Source of the DNA: Cupriavidus plantarum
Lineage (GTDB): Bacteria; Pseudomonadota; Gammaproteobacteria; Burkholderiales; Burkholderiaceae
DNA: 64,000 bases
Direction: 5' to 3'
Assembly: GCF_905397285.1 (NCBI RefSeq)
Contig: NZ_CAJPUX010000006.1
Location: 186,001-250,000 of the forward strand
Both the position numbers and the translations under genes were made by a program. Under the pieces are notes generated by a model. It had not been told where the DNA came from and searched no databases. It saw only the letters and a program-made list of their open reading frames with translations. Below, piece by piece: positions 63,194-64,000 of this stretch; the first letter of the stretch is position 1; each line of letters opens with the position of its first letter.

Positions 63194-63868
63194 TCAGGTC
63201 TCGGTCTCGGGTTCCAGCAGATAGCCGAAGCCGCGCAGCGTGACGATGGTCACGCCATGACCGGCCAGCTTCTTGCGCAGGCGATAGACGAGCACCTCGA
63301 TCGCATCGGGGCTCACGTCGGCGTCAAGCGAGAACACCTTGTCGAGCAGTTGCGCCTTCGTCAGCGGCTGGCCGCTGCGCGCCAGCAGGGCGCCAAGCAG
63401 CGTCGATTCCCGGGGCGTCAGCGCGAGCGGCGCGCCGCCGAGCGTGAAGCTCCGGGTCTCGCCATCGAAGACCAGCGCGCCGCATTGCAGGCGCGGATGC
63501 GCGCGTCCGCGGCTGCGGCGGATCAACGCGAGGATGCGTGCCTCGAGCTCGGCAATGGCAAACGGTTTCGGCAGATAGTCATCGGCACCGAGGTTCAGGC
63601 CGCGCACGCGCTCGTCGAGCGTGTCCTGCGCGGTGAGGATCAGCACGGGCGTGCGGTCGTCGCGGCCGCGCATGGCCTTCAGCACGGACAGCCCGTCCTT
63701 GCCGGGCAGCCGCAGATCCAGCACCACGGCATCGTACTCTTCGGCCATCAGCCGGGCCTCGGCCTGGAGGCCGTCCGCCACATGCTCGATGACGAAGCCG
63801 CCCTGTTCGAGCGCGCGCGCGACCCAGCGGGCCAGTTCCACTTCGTCTTCCACCAGCAGGATGCGCAT
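63194..63868 (-). CDS. tctD: TctD-like OmpR-family response regulator
   Basis: 224 aa. The receiver has acidic residues near 7-9, phosphoacceptor Asp51 (VVLDLRLPG) and Lys in PKPF. The OmpR-type winged helix follows (LTPRESTLLGALLA...DAIEVLVYRLRKKL). Partner of TctE. Its target may be tctCBA at 4.9-8.0 kb or genes beyond the right edge. Confidence 0.9.
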   Translation of the reverse strand: MRILLVEDEVELARWVARALEQGGFVIEHVADGLQAEARLMAEEYDAVVLDLRLPGKDGLSVLKAMRGRDDRTPVLILTAQDTLDERVRGLNLGADDYLPKPFAIAELEARILALIRRSRGRAHPRLQCGALVFDGETRSFTLGGAPLALTPRESTLLGALLARSGQPLTKAQLLDKVFSLDADVSPDAIEVLVYRLRKKLAGHGVTIVTLRGFGYLLEPETET

Positions 63869-63963
63869 GCGGGACCTCCTCCACCCCGATCGTCCCGGCA
63901 GCGGGACGCGTCCGGGGGCGCCTATAATAACGCCGCCCCGCTCCGGGTGTCGCCCCCGCCGCC

Positions 63964-64000
63964 ATGCCGCCCAAGCCGCTCCCCGAATCTCGTCGATTGC
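63964..64000 (+). CDS. Possible start of a gene at the right edge
   Basis: An ATG at 63964 opens a frame (MPPKPLPESRRL) to the window edge. TATAAT at 63923-63928 could be its -10. Only 12 codons are visible, so identity cannot be judged. Confidence 0.2.
   Translation, partial: MPPKPLPESRRL

Overview
The window reads as a high-GC chromosome segment of a Burkholderiaceae betaproteobacterium, most like Cupriavidus or Ralstonia. The reasons are the Bug-type tripartite tricarboxylate transporter (tctCBA, tctDE), the order def-fmt-LysE-htpX-rsmB-DUF4390-ntrY-ntrX ending at tRNA-Phe, the LysM/dprA/thioredoxin/topB block, and a GTP-type PEP carboxykinase. Genus is inferred from gene content only.

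Layout. Positions 1-13.9 kb are ordinary chromosome: the end of a maltoporin-like porin, an MFS exporter, a membrane diguanylate cyclase, tctCBA, a patatin-like lipase, glutathione reductase, a DMT exporter, and an old-yellow-enzyme gene divergent from a LysR regulator. From 13.9 to 25.4 kb lies an accessory region: hipBA with a palindromic operator; a frameshifted gene overlapping a HEPN-domain gene; then two generations of insertion at tRNA-Phe. A perfect 47-bp repeat (17496-17542 and 25394-25440) copies the 3' part of tRNA-Phe and bounds a 7.9-kb element. It carries a DUF262-HNH protein, a truncated SRAP gene, a SEFIR-domain protein, a broken P2-type portal gene, and a proteasome-beta-like Ntn hydrolase overlapping a 63-aa gene. 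No integrase is visible. A paralogue of the 63-aa protein lies beside the distal att copy, downstream of the HEPN gene, so this looks like a defence-island integration site where partner genes are swapped beside a conserved small gene.

Positions 25.4-41.5 kb are core: tRNA-Phe, ntrXY, DUF4390, rsmB, htpX, a LysE exporter, fmt, def, a LysM protein, dprA, a thioredoxin-like gene, topB and a LysR gene. Positions 41.6-51.2 kb hold a small secreted repeat peptide, a glycine-zipper protein, and cstA with its DUF466 partner. Next comes a Cache-type histidine kinase/LuxR regulator pair, with a triple operator in the cstA-kinase gap, followed by a TRAP transporter operon. Positions 51.2-64 kb contain pckG, a D-2-hydroxyacid dehydrogenase, a MOSC protein, an RND efflux operon, a MotA/ExbB-DUF2149-ChaN operon and tctDE.

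Most metabolic content serves uptake of organic acids (Tct, TRAP, CstA) and gluconeogenesis (PckG), governed by two-component systems. The likeliest undescribed system is the Ntn hydrolase/small-protein pair at 23.85-25.32 kb.
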